A stretch of 64,000 nucleotides of DNA from DAOUAG01 sp034432935. Its GTDB lineage: Bacteria; Chloroflexota; Dehalococcoidia; SM23-28-2; RBG-16-64-32. The translations under genes were made by a program, and so were the position numbers. Location: contig DAOUBD010000024.1 of assembly GCA_034432935.1 (NCBI GenBank), forward strand, positions 57,693 to 121,692. Reading direction: 5' to 3'. The stretch's first letter is position 1. The number at the start of each line of letters is the position of its first letter. The notes under the pieces were generated by a model. The model worked only from the letters and a program-made list of their open reading frames with translations, did not search any database and was not told the DNA's origin. This document shows, piece after piece, positions 56,340-63,838 of this stretch.

Positions 56340-57428
56340 TTAAGCCGGGGCCGCGGACCGGCCGCCTTGCAAGGACTCTAACTTGGCGCGGGCAGCACCC
56401 GAGTCGATGGCCTCCCGGGCCCGTTCGATGCCCTCACCGATGGACGCCGCCCTTTCGGCCAGCCAGATGCGAAGCCCGGCGTTCAGCAGCACCAGGTCGC
56501 GATACGGGCCGCTGCCGCCTTCCAGGATACGGACGGCGATAGCCGCGTTGTGGGCTGCGTCCCCGCCGGCCATCTCCTCCCTGGAAGCGGCGCGCAGACC
56601 GAACTGTGAGGCATCGATCTGGATCTCCTCGGCGCTGCGCCCCTCCTGCCAGAGGAGAGCACGGCAGGGCCGCGACGTCGGCGCGTCCTCGTTGCCTTCG
56701 ATCCCCTGCACGATGAGGATGCGCTTGAAGCCCATGCTTGTTGCCGCCAGCATCATCTTCTCCATGTAGGGGAGGTGCGCCAGGCCGATGATGCTGTAGT
56801 CAGCGTGGGCTGGATTATAGATCTTCTCGATGGTAGCGAAACAGGTTCGCAGCGCGATCTCTTCCCGCAGATCCTTCAGGGCGTAGACGGAAGGCGCGAA
56901 GCGGGCGGAGCGGAGGTAGCCCAGCCCATCCGTCTCAATCCGTTCACAGACCACTTGGGGCTCATCATCGACGCTCATCCCCAGCGCCTCCAGCACATCA
57001 CCTATGGGCACCCCGTGTTTCGGCCCCAGCCCCTTCTCACCGTGCATGACCACCGGCACCCCAGCCGCCGCTGTTACGATGGCCGCCGCCGGGCTGACCA
57101 CGATGCTCCGGGTGCGGCCATCGTAGGGGCTGCCGATGTCCAGGAGACCCTGAACGTTCGGCCGGATAAGCCGGGCGGAGGCCCGCACAGCGTCAGCGAA
57201 CCCCGCCAGCTCTTCCGGCGATTCTCCTTTGAAGCGCTCTAGGAGCAAGAAGGCTCCTGCCTGGGCTCGCGTGGCCTCCCCCGAAAGGATCAGCGCCATG
57301 GCATCGCGCGCCTCCTCGTAAGAGAGGTCGCGGCAGTGCTTCGGGCCTTGGCCGATGGCCCGAAGATAGGCGCGCATGCGTTCGAAGGCAGGAGCCTCAG
57401 GGGGTGCTTGCGAACTAGCCTGGTTCAT
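56340..57428 (-). CDS. TrpD2-like (anthranilate phosphoribosyltransferase family) protein
   Basis: A 362-residue protein with the phosphoribosyltransferase class IV fold: an N-terminal helical domain and an alpha/beta domain. The true TrpD PRPP motif GTGGD is replaced by DIGSPYDGRTRS, and VVMHGEKGLGPKHG replaces the usual KHGN loop. This matches the YbiB/TrpD2 branch, which lacks TrpD activity and in E. coli binds nucleic acids. It overlaps the siroheme decarboxylase stop by 4 bases. No other trp gene is nearby. Confidence 0.8.
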   Translation of the reverse strand: MNQASSQAPPEAPAFERMRAYLRAIGQGPKHCRDLSYEEARDAMALILSGEATRAQAGAFLLLERFKGESPEELAGFADAVRASARLIRPNVQGLLDIGSPYDGRTRSIVVSPAAAIVTAAAGVPVVMHGEKGLGPKHGVPIGDVLEALGMSVDDEPQVVCERIETDGLGYLRSARFAPSVYALKDLREEIALRTCFATIEKIYNPAHADYSIIGLAHLPYMEKMMLAATSMGFKRILIVQGIEGNEDAPTSRPCRALLWQEGRSAEEIQIDASQFGLRAASREEMAGGDAAHNAAIAVRILEGGSGPYRDLVLLNAGLRIWLAERAASIGEGIERAREAIDSGAARAKLESLQGGRSAAPA

Positions 57429-58417
57429 CCCTGCTCGGCGTAGTACTTGACGCGCTCTTTCTTGTACTCCGTGTGGCTGTACAAGATCGCGTAAGAATCG
57501 ATGCCTGTTTCGGCAGCCATCTTGCGAACGGTGGCCTCACAGCGCTCGCGCGTCATGGCATGGATCATGGTGAAGATGTTGTAGGGCCAGTCATCAAAGG
57601 TGGGCCGCCGGTAGCAATGGCTCACCTGGGGGTAGGAAGCGAACCTCTGGCCCACCTCATCCACCAGCTCCTCCGGCACAACCCAACAGGCCATTCCGTT
57701 GGCCGTGAACCCGGCCGCCCGGTGGCGAATGACTGCGGCGAAGCGCCGCATAATGCCCTCCTCCTGAAGGGCCTTGGCCTTAGCCAGCAGCTCCTCCTCG
57801 CTCATGCCCAGGCGCGTTGCGCTGTCGAGGAATGGGCGCTCGAGGGCCGGCAGCTCCTCCTGGAGGACCCGGACCAAAGCGATCTCCTCTTGGGTTAGGT
57901 CACGCCGCGGCCTGTGCGGCTTGGCTCCCGCCCGGGCGTTACCCTCGCCTTCCACCACGTCGTACTCGACCCCGATCTTGTACAGCTTGAGATTAGGGAG
58001 GATGTGGTACTTGATGGCGCCAGCGCGGGCAGCGAGGTCAGCCACCTCGGCCTCCAGATCCACTGACCTCGGGACGGCCAAGACGAACCACAGGTTGTAT
58101 TCGTGCTCGCGGCCGTAGTTATGGCTGACGCCCGGATGGGCGCTGACCGTCCTCGCAGCCTCTGTCAGCCGCCCGCTGGGCACGGAGAAGGCGACGAGGG
58201 TGCTGCGGTAGCCCACTCGGTAGACATCGAAGATGGCGCTGAGGCTGCGCAGGATGCCGGCCTGGCGCAGGGCGCGCACCCGTTCTAACACCTCGGCTTC
58301 TGGGATCCCCAGGTCTCCGGCTATAGCGGCGTACGGTCGCGCTACCAGCGGGAAGTCGCTTTGAAGCAGGTTCAGAAGCCGCTTATCGATGGCATCCAGG
58401 GATGCCGCTTGGGTCAA
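57425..58417 (-). CDS. fused siroheme decarboxylase AhbA-AhbB (NirDL-type, Lrp/AsnC fold)
   Basis: 330 residues with two Lrp/AsnC-like halves (about 1-160 and 170-330). Each half carries a helix-turn-helix and the Ahb/Nir motif: VSHNYGREHEYNLWF in the first and VSHCYRRPTFDDWPYNIF in the second. The enzyme removes two acetate carboxylates from siroheme to give 12,18-didecarboxysiroheme, the entry to alternative haem or haem d1 synthesis. The TTG start at 58417 overlaps the upstream stop (TTGA). AhbC, AhbD and Nir partners are not in view. Confidence 0.85.
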   Translation of the reverse strand: MTQAASLDAIDKRLLNLLQSDFPLVARPYAAIAGDLGIPEAEVLERVRALRQAGILRSLSAIFDVYRVGYRSTLVAFSVPSGRLTEAARTVSAHPGVSHNYGREHEYNLWFVLAVPRSVDLEAEVADLAARAGAIKYHILPNLKLYKIGVEYDVVEGEGNARAGAKPHRPRRDLTQEEIALVRVLQEELPALERPFLDSATRLGMSEEELLAKAKALQEEGIMRRFAAVIRHRAAGFTANGMACWVVPEELVDEVGQRFASYPQVSHCYRRPTFDDWPYNIFTMIHAMTRERCEATVRKMAAETGIDSYAILYSHTEYKKERVKYYAEQG

Positions 58418-59016
58418 GAGTAGCGCTCTTCTTTCCAGGGGTCGCCACGCATGTGGTACCCGTATTGTTCCCAGAAGCCCGGGCGGTTCGCGGTCATGAA
58501 CTCCAGGCCGCGGATCCATTTGGCGCTCTTCCAGAAGTAGAGGTGGGGCACGACCAGACGGCAGGGGCCCCCGTGGGCGGGAGGCAGGTCTTGCCCATCG
58601 TGCTTGTAGGCCAGGAGGACGCCATCCCGCAGCAGGTCTTCCAGGAGGATATTGGTGGTGTAGCCGCCGTAGCAATGGGCCATCACAGCCTTGGCCTCTG
58701 GGAGAGGCCGCACGTGCTTCATGAGGTCTTTGAAGGCCACCCCCTCGAACTCATTGTCCATGCGGCTCCAGGAGGTCACGCAGTGAATATCGCACCGGAC
58801 CTTGGTCATGGGCAGCGCAAGGAACTCCTCCCAGGTGAAATTGACCTCCTCCTCGACAGCGCCAAAGATATGCAGCCGCCAGTCCTTACGTTCCACGCGG
58901 GGTGTGCCGGCGTACGTCAGGACCGGCCAGTTCTGGACCACCCTCTGCCCACGGGGCAAGCGATCGCCCCATCGCTCAAGGTCTTGATCGCGGCGTGAAA
59001 GAATGTCGAAGGCCAT
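58414..59016 (-). CDS. molybdopterin-dependent sulfite oxidase-like oxidoreductase
   Basis: A 200-residue protein that is only the Moco domain. The molybdenum-ligand Cys is expected at C79 (DIHCVTSWS), with GEWEG-like EFEGV and PHLYFWKSAKWI downstream. No signal peptide or dimerisation domain, unlike eukaryotic sulfite oxidase and YedY, so it is a cytoplasmic small form. Substrate unknown. It starts the coupled operon with AhbA-AhbB and TrpD2. Confidence 0.87.
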   Translation of the reverse strand: MAFDILSRRDQDLERWGDRLPRGQRVVQNWPVLTYAGTPRVERKDWRLHIFGAVEEEVNFTWEEFLALPMTKVRCDIHCVTSWSRMDNEFEGVAFKDLMKHVRPLPEAKAVMAHCYGGYTTNILLEDLLRDGVLLAYKHDGQDLPPAHGGPCRLVVPHLYFWKSAKWIRGLEFMTANRPGFWEQYGYHMRGDPWKEERYS

Positions 59017-59111
59017 CTAAACACCACGGCGGCCCGCCAGGCCGTCACCACACTACGAGCATAGCAACCCCTGGCCGGGCTAGTCAAAGGAAGGGCTCCG
59101 GCCTCGCGTGC

Positions 59112-59117
59112 TATCAT
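59112..59117 (+). promoter_or_regulatory. -10 box of lspA, 7 bases before ATG
   Basis: TATCAT, 7 bases, ATG at 59125; leaderless layout. Confidence 0.4.
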
Positions 59118-59124
59118 CGAACCG

Positions 59125-59649
59125 ATGCAGGGCTCACAGGTGGCAGACGAGGCCCGTCAGCGCACCCACGACGGCACACGCCGCCTCCTGTTCTGGGGAG
59201 CGGCCGCCGCGACCGTCCTACTCGACCAGATCACCAAGGCGCTGGTCAGAACCTGGCTGCAGCCAGGGGATGCCTGGCCCGGCGACGACTGGCCCGTCCG
59301 CATACGTTATGTCACGAACACCGGCGCCGCATTCGGCATCCTCCAGGAGCAGACGGCTTTCCTTATGGTCATGGCTGTGGTGGGTCTCGCGGCCATTTAC
59401 ATTTACTATCGCAATCCACCCTTCGACCACCTTATCGCCCCGGTCGCCATCGGGATGATGTTGGGCGGTGCAGCGGGAAACCTCATTGACCGCGTTCGCC
59501 TGGGCCGGGTGACGGACTTCATCGACCTCCCTCCCTGGCCGGCCTTCAACGTGGCCGATTCCTCCATCACAGTGGGAATAACCGTCATCCTCCTGGGCTA
59601 CATCTTCCTGGCACCGAAGGCGCAACGTCCGGGCCGTGAGGACCCTTGA
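59125..59649 (+). CDS. lspA: lipoprotein signal peptidase (signal peptidase II)
   Basis: A 174-residue aspartyl protease with four membrane helices that cuts prolipoproteins before the lipid-modified Cys. The family motifs are RYVTNTGAAFGI, then catalytic Asp in GNLIDRVRLGRVTDFID, then FNVADSSITVG with the second catalytic Asp. The N-terminus has about 15 extra polar residues. It overlaps rluD by 14 bases, a very common lspA-rluD pair. Confidence 0.95.
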   Translation: MQGSQVADEARQRTHDGTRRLLFWGAAAATVLLDQITKALVRTWLQPGDAWPGDDWPVRIRYVTNTGAAFGILQEQTAFLMVMAVVGLAAIYIYYRNPPFDHLIAPVAIGMMLGGAAGNLIDRVRLGRVTDFIDLPPWPAFNVADSSITVGITVILLGYIFLAPKAQRPGREDP

Positions 59650-60544
59650 ACTCATAGCCGACCGATCGGGCGAACGGCTGGACTCCTTTGTCGCCCGCCG
59701 CTGCCCGGAGATCTCCCGGAGCCAGGCCCGCCGCCTGATCGACTCCGGGCTCGTACTTGTGGACGGCCGGGTTGTGAGGCCCGCCTACCAGGTGGCTAGA
59801 GGCACCCATGTCAAGGTTGCCGTGCCGCCGCCGGAGGAGCCGGGTGAGCTTGAGCCCGAGGCCATCCCGCTCACCATCCTCTACCAGGACAACGACATCA
59901 TCGTCATCGATAAACCCGCGGGCCTCACGGTGCACCCGGCCCCAGGGCATCCGCGGGGGACGCTGGTGAACGCCCTCCTAGCGGCCTGCCCCGGTTTGAG
60001 GGGCGTCGGCGGCGCGCTGCGGCCCGGGATCGTCCACCGACTAGATAAGGACACATCCGGCCTCATGGTGATCGCCAAGAACGATAGAGCCCACCGCGCC
60101 CTCTCCCAGCAGCTCAAGGAACGGACCGTCCACAAGACCTACCTCGCCTTGGTCCACGGCGTGCCGAAGCCTAAGCAGGGCACCATCGAAGCGCCGATAG
60201 GCCGCCACCCCAGGAACCGGAAGAAGATGGCGGTGGTGCCCGGCGGGCGCGATGCCATCACTCGCTACAGGGTCATAGAGCCCCTCGCCGGCGGCCAGTA
60301 CGCCCTGGTGGAGGCTGAGCCTGTCACCGGGCGCACGCACCAGATCCGCGTGCACATGGCCGCCATCGGACACCCGGTGGCCGGCGACTCCACTTACGGA
60401 AGGCGATCGAAGTTAGTGACCAGGCAGGCCCTTCACGCCTGGCGCCTCGCCTTCGCTATGCCCCTCAGCGGCCGCCTGGTGGAGTTCGAGTCGCCCCTGC
60501 CCGTCGACCTGCGCTTGGCCCTGGCCAAGCTCCGGGGCGGCTGA
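59636..60544 (+). CDS. rluD: RluD-type rRNA pseudouridine synthase
   Basis: A 302-residue synthase with an N-terminal S4 RNA-binding domain (about 14-62). The RluA catalytic domain has Asp137 in HRLDKDTSG, and GRTHQIRVHMAAIGHPVAGD follows. It makes pseudouridines in 23S rRNA helix 69 in E. coli; positions here are inferred. The start is GTG at 59636, inside lspA. Confidence 0.93.
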   Translation: MRTLELIADRSGERLDSFVARRCPEISRSQARRLIDSGLVLVDGRVVRPAYQVARGTHVKVAVPPPEEPGELEPEAIPLTILYQDNDIIVIDKPAGLTVHPAPGHPRGTLVNALLAACPGLRGVGGALRPGIVHRLDKDTSGLMVIAKNDRAHRALSQQLKERTVHKTYLALVHGVPKPKQGTIEAPIGRHPRNRKKMAVVPGGRDAITRYRVIEPLAGGQYALVEAEPVTGRTHQIRVHMAAIGHPVAGDSTYGRRSKLVTRQALHAWRLAFAMPLSGRLVEFESPLPVDLRLALAKLRGG

Positions 60545-60562
60545 CGCCTTTGGGAGCGGTAC

Positions 60563-60862
60563 CTAACCCCCGGGCGCTTTGCCGGCGCCGATAGGCGTAA
60601 TCCCCGTGGCGAAGACGTAAATCCGGTTGTAAAAGCGGGCCAAGAGGGGCTTATGCCCTTGCTCCTGAAGCTCCCGGATGACACGGGCCATGACCGCCCC
60701 GTAGCCCTTGAGGGGCAACGTCCGGTAGAACCAATACTCCTCGCCGGCGTACAGAAGCTTGATGCCTGGTTCGTGCTGCCCGTATTCGACGTAGGGCAGC
60801 TCGAGCCCATCGGCCCGTAGTGTCTCGATCAGCTCAGGATCGACTTCAATTACGCCTTGCAT
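60563..60862 (-). CDS. small hypothetical protein
   Basis: 99 residues, not recognised. Pattern: acidic start (VIEVDPELIETLRADGLELPYVEYG), a Tyr/Trp-rich centre (LLYAGEEYWFYRTLPLKGYG), and a basic helix end. It looks like a folded single-domain cytoplasmic protein. The ATG at 60862 (MQGVIEVDP) has GAGGGAGGA immediately upstream and a TATCGT 9 bases before it. The longer frame from 60901 spans this box. Confidence 0.55.
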   Translation of the reverse strand: MQGVIEVDPELIETLRADGLELPYVEYGQHEPGIKLLYAGEEYWFYRTLPLKGYGAVMARVIRELQEQGHKPLLARFYNRIYVFATGITPIGAGKAPGG

Positions 60863-60932
60863 TCCTCCCTCACGATACGGGGGCGGCCAGCCTTGGATCA
60901 ACCCCAGGCGCCGAGTCTGACGGCGCGTTTGC

Positions 60933-60938
60933 TAGAAT
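60933..60938 (+). promoter_or_regulatory. -10 box of gltX, 10 bases before ATG
   Basis: TAGAAT, 10 bases, ATG at 60949; leaderless layout. It supports this start over frames reaching back to 60820. Confidence 0.45.
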
Positions 60939-60948
60939 GGGCACCGCA

Positions 60949-62409
60949 ATGAAAGTACGTACTCGCTACGCCCCCTCCCCTACTGGCGACCCCCACTTGG
61001 GCAATATCCGCACCGCCCTCTTCGATTGGCTCCTGGCGCGGCACTACGGGGGCCAGTTCATCCTGCGCATCGAAGACACAGACCGGACACGGTACGTCGA
61101 GACGGCGGTCCAGGCCCAGATGGAAGCCCTACGCTGGTTGGGCCTCGACTGGGACGAAGGGCCAGACACCGGCGGACCCTTCGGCCCCTACGTGCAGTCG
61201 GAACGCCTGGCGCTTTACCGCGAGCACGCGGAACGCCTGGTACGGGAGGGCAAGGCCTATCGCTGCTATTGCTCCCCGGAACGATTGGAGGAGGTGCGGC
61301 TGAGCCAACAGGCGCAGAAGCTGCCGCCGAAGTATGACCGCCGCTGCCGCGATCTTACGGAAGCGGCCCGTCGAGCCGCTGAGGCCCAGGGCATTCCGCC
61401 CGTGATCCGCTTCAAGACGCCCGTCACAGGCGAGGTGGAATGCCACGACGTCCTGAGGGGCAGCGTCACCTTCCAGAACAACACGCTGGACGACTTCGTC
61501 CTGCTGAAGTCGGACGGCTTCCCGACATACCATCTGGCCAGTGTCGTCGACGACCACTTAATGGAGATAACCCACGTCCTGCGGGGCGAAGAGTGGCTTC
61601 CCAGCGCCCCCCGCCACTTCTTGCTCTACCAGGCCTTCGGGTGGGAGCCCCCCTTGTTCGCCCACCTTTCGCGCATCCTGGGCCCAGACCGCGCCAAGCT
61701 GTCCAAACGCCACGGCGCCCACTCGGCGCTGGAATACCGCGAACAGGGCTACCTCCCAGAGGCCGTGGTCAACTTCCTGGCCCTCTTGGGCTGGTCCCTG
61801 GACGACCGGACCGAGATCATCGACCGGCAGACCCTCATCGAGCATTTCGACCTCAGCCGCGTGCTGCCCAACCCGGCCGTCTTCAACGCCGAGAAGCTGC
61901 TCTGGATGAACGGCGTCTACATCCGGGCGCTGCCCCCCGCCGAGCTGGCGGAGCGCGTGCGCCCCTTCCTGGAACGGGCCATCGGCCACGAAGTCGACCC
62001 CGCGATACTGTTACGGATAGTGCCCCTGGTGCAGGAGCGCATCAAGCTCCTCAGCGAGATCGTGGACATGGCCGGCTTCTTCTTCCAGGCCGGTCAGCTG
62101 GAGTACGACACAGCCACCTTGTTGGGCAAGGCCTTCGCTGGCGACCCAGCGGCATGCGCCAGGGCCCTGGAGGCCGTGGCCTCGCGCATCGAGGGCATCC
62201 CTGCCTGGACCCACGAGGCGCTGGAGGCCGCCATCCGCCCGCTGGCCGCTGAGCTGGGTTTGAAGACGGGCGACCTTTTCGGCGCCATCCGCGTGGCCGT
62301 GACGGGAAGGACGGCCAGCCCTCCCCTCTTCGAAACCATGGAGGCCCTGGGCCGCGAACGCACCCTTGAACGCCTCAAGGACGCCGTCAGGCGGCTATGG
62401 CGCGGCTGA
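60949..62409 (+). CDS. gltX: glutamyl-tRNA synthetase
   Basis: A 486-residue class I synthetase. The HIGH region is seen as PSPTGDPHLGN and the KMSKS-type loop as AKLSKRHGA. Catalytic GVDWDEGPD-like block GLDWDEGPDTGG and C-terminal anticodon-binding helices are present. It is of the discriminating-like length; whether it also charges tRNA-Gln cannot be told. A tRNA-Glu gene lies 1.3 kb downstream. Confidence 0.96.
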   Translation: MKVRTRYAPSPTGDPHLGNIRTALFDWLLARHYGGQFILRIEDTDRTRYVETAVQAQMEALRWLGLDWDEGPDTGGPFGPYVQSERLALYREHAERLVREGKAYRCYCSPERLEEVRLSQQAQKLPPKYDRRCRDLTEAARRAAEAQGIPPVIRFKTPVTGEVECHDVLRGSVTFQNNTLDDFVLLKSDGFPTYHLASVVDDHLMEITHVLRGEEWLPSAPRHFLLYQAFGWEPPLFAHLSRILGPDRAKLSKRHGAHSALEYREQGYLPEAVVNFLALLGWSLDDRTEIIDRQTLIEHFDLSRVLPNPAVFNAEKLLWMNGVYIRALPPAELAERVRPFLERAIGHEVDPAILLRIVPLVQERIKLLSEIVDMAGFFFQAGQLEYDTATLLGKAFAGDPAACARALEAVASRIEGIPAWTHEALEAAIRPLAAELGLKTGDLFGAIRVAVTGRTASPPLFETMEALGRERTLERLKDAVRRLWRG

Positions 62410-62420
62410 GGTTGGGTCTG

Positions 62421-62500
62421 GATACCGAGCGCTTGCTCTAAACACCGAGCGCTTTCTCTAATCACCGAGCGCTTTCTCTGTAAATCGAGCGCTCTCTTGA
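62421..62500 (+). repeat. four direct repeats of exactly 20 bp
   Basis: Units at 62421, 62441, 62461 and 62481, each centred on CGAGCGCT; the clearest is CACCGAGCGCTTTCTCTA. The core AGCGCT is kept in all four, and the fourth contains GAGCGCTC. The period equals about two DNA turns, so a protein would bind all units on one face. The core matches the centre of the TetR operator at 63486. It lies 28 bases upstream of a good -35. Confidence 0.85.
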
Positions 62501-62527
62501 TAATTCTCATTCTACCTCGGAAAACCA

Positions 62528-62556
62528 TTGACGAATCAATATAGCGGAGTTCTAAT
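62528..62556 (+). promoter_or_regulatory. promoter downstream of the 20-bp repeats
   Basis: TTGACG (62528-62533), 17-base spacer, TCTAAT (62551-62556). It drives the region 62563-62800, which holds no well-supported protein gene. Confidence 0.5.
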
Positions 62557-62720
62557 GCTAGTAACCGAGGTGCATGCGATGTGGCGGCAGATCAACCAAA
62601 AGCCAAAGGCGATGGCTGCGGGAGGGGAACCAGCCAGATGGCCGGGAGGCCCACATAACGTAGGCGTCTTTACAACGGGGAACGCCGCACCCCCGGGGGG
62701 CTCGCCACCCCTATAGACGC

Positions 62721-62758
62721 GTAGGGCCGCCGTGTTATGGGCTCCGCGGCGGCCCTAC
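62721..62758. terminator. GC-rich hairpin between gltX and the TetR gene
   Basis: GTAGGGCCGCCG (62721-62732) pairs perfectly with CGGCGGCCCTAC (62747-62758). There is no T run, so the terminator call is by position. Confidence 0.4.
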
Positions 62759-62766
62759 TCAGGCGC

Positions 62767-62794
62767 GACGGCCGCTGCCTCGGCAGCGGCCGTC
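62767..62794. terminator. second GC-rich hairpin
   Basis: GACGGCCGCTGCC and its exact inverse GGCAGCGGCCGTC, separated by 2 bases, 27 bases before the TetR stop. It may end transcripts of both strands. The interval 62410-62820 otherwise contains only the repeats, a promoter and a doubtful 53-codon ORF at 62555-62716. Confidence 0.4.
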
Positions 62795-62820
62795 ATGCTA
62801 ACCGGGTGATCATTGCTCCC

Positions 62821-63462
62821 TCACTGGGCGCCGGCACTGACGGCGTCCAGCTTCGCCGCGAGGCGGCCCGTTCCCATGAGGTACAGCGCCTGCATGGCGC
62901 CGTCGATATCGAAGTCCTCTTTCCAGAGGACCTTGCCCAGCCGGATACCCACCAGGATGGCCAGCATCAGGCTGGCGAACCCGCGCACATTGATATCTGG
63001 GTAGGTGTACACCCCTTCTTCGATGCCGCGCCGGATCAGGGTCTCAAGCCACTGCCTTCTCAGCGCCCAGCTGGCCCGATTGATGGCGGCCAGCTTCTCG
63101 TTCTTCAACATCTCCGCCCATATCTCGATGTCCAGGCGCGTGATGTTATCTACATCGGGGTCCTGAAGGAAGTCGGTGTAGAAGGCCAGCACCTCTCGGA
63201 AGGCGGACTGTATGTTCTGGGTGCCCTCTATCATCGGCCTCAGCTTGTCGATGATATTGCGAGCTGACTGTTCGATGACGGCGCTAATTATCTCTTCTTT
63301 GCTGCCAAAGTAGTGGTAGAGCCCGCCTGGCGTGATGTTGGCCTCGCGGCAGATCTCGTCGGTGGTTGTCTGGTGAAAGCCGTGGCGCAGGAAGCAAGCG
63401 CGGGCAGCCTCAATGATCTCGCGCCGGCGGGTTTCCAGCTCTTCGGGCTTAAGCTTCGGCAC
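62821..63462 (-). CDS. TetR/AcrR-family transcriptional regulator
   Basis: 213 residues. The N-terminal HTH (about 10-55) reads RREIIEAARACFLRHGFHQTTTDEICREANITPGGLYHYFGSKEE in family order, matching TetR exactly. The C-terminal all-helical ligand domain is diverse and ligand is unknown. The start is GTG at 63462 after GGGAGGGGCGAGG. It carries its own strong promoter with an 18-bp palindrome at the transcription start, so it is probably autorepressed. Confidence 0.92.
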   Translation of the reverse strand: MPKLKPEELETRRREIIEAARACFLRHGFHQTTTDEICREANITPGGLYHYFGSKEEIISAVIEQSARNIIDKLRPMIEGTQNIQSAFREVLAFYTDFLQDPDVDNITRLDIEIWAEMLKNEKLAAINRASWALRRQWLETLIRRGIEEGVYTYPDINVRGFASLMLAILVGIRLGKVLWKEDFDIDGAMQALYLMGTGRLAAKLDAVSAGAQ

Positions 63463-63485
63463 CCTCGCCCCTCCCTTTAGGCATC

Positions 63486-63503
63486 ATAGCGAGCGCTCGC
63501 TAT
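63486..63503. promoter_or_regulatory. perfect 18-bp palindromic operator of the TetR gene
   Basis: ATAGCGAGCGCTCGCTAT reads the same on both strands. It sits from about +4 to +21 of the predicted TetR transcript and ends 23 bases before the GTG, as expected of a TetR self-operator. Confidence 0.75.
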
Positions 63504-63513
63504 TGTACGTAAA

Positions 63514-63541
63514 ATTATATGCCCCTTGCTGGAGGTGTCAA
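63514..63541 (-). promoter_or_regulatory. strong promoter of the TetR gene
   Basis: On the minus strand TTGACA (63536-63541), 16-base spacer, TATAAT (63514-63519); both boxes are perfect consensus. Start predicted near 63507. Confidence 0.75.
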
Positions 63542-63578
63542 GTGATATTCAAGAAATATTTCGGCAAGTTTGCCGCGT

Positions 63579-63607
63579 TTGCTGAGGGAAGTCCCCTCTG
63601 CTACAAT
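63579..63607 (+). promoter_or_regulatory. promoter of tRNA-Gln (and tRNA-Glu)
   Basis: TTGCTG (63579-63584), 17-base spacer, TACAAT (63602-63607), 12 bases before tRNA-Gln. The two tRNA genes are 6 bases apart and probably co-transcribed. Confidence 0.5.
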
Positions 63608-63619
63608 CGTCTCGGCTGC

Positions 63620-63693
63620 TGCGGGATGGTGTAACGGTAGCACGGCTGACTCTGGATCAGTTAGTCTAGGTTCGAATCCTAGTCCCGCAGCCA
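63620..63693 (+). tRNA. tRNA-Gln (CTG)
   Basis: Acceptor TGCGGGA/TCCCGCA, anticodon loop CTCTGGA (CTG), T arm CTAGG-TTCGAAT-CCTAG, and encoded CCA. 74 bases. Confidence 0.95.
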
Positions 63694-63699
63694 AAGTGT

Positions 63700-63776
63700 G
63701 GCGCATTCGTCTAGCGGCCCAGGACGCCGCCCTCTCAAGGCGGAGATCGCGGGTTCGAATCCCGCATGCGCCACCA
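63700..63776 (+). tRNA. tRNA-Glu (CTC)
   Basis: Acceptor GGCGCAT/ATGCGCC, anticodon stem CCGCC/GGCGG with loop CTCTCAA (CTC), T arm GCGGG-TTCGAAT-CCCGC, and encoded CCA. It may be the integration target of the adjacent integrase element. Confidence 0.95.
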
Positions 63777-63789
63777 ATTTTCGTATCTG

Positions 63790-63813
63790 AAAAGCCGCCT
63801 CCGGGCGGCTTTT
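63790..63813. terminator. bidirectional intrinsic terminator between tRNA-Glu and the integrase
   Basis: AAAAGCCGCC, loop TCCG, GGCGGCTTTT: a 10-bp stem with A and T runs on its two sides. It serves the tRNA operon on plus and the integrase gene on minus. Confidence 0.8.
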
Positions 63814-63832
63814 CCCGACCATTTCCCGACCA
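63811..63832. repeat. two tandem copies of an 11-bp unit
   Basis: TTTCCCGACCA occurs twice back to back just before the integrase stop. Short direct repeats near an integrase and a tRNA can be attachment-site or excisionase arm sites; this is inferred. Confidence 0.6.
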
Positions 63833-63838
63833 AAATTT

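Noticed and set aside
62600..62700. Cobalamin-type riboswitch (AGCCAGATGGCC resembles part of a B12 box)
   Set aside because: The box is incomplete and the other conserved segments are absent.
62555..62716. 53-codon ORF after the repeat-array promoter
   Set aside because: Composition is Gly/Pro-rich and unlike a folded protein; its start lies only a few bases after the -10. Not listed as a gene.
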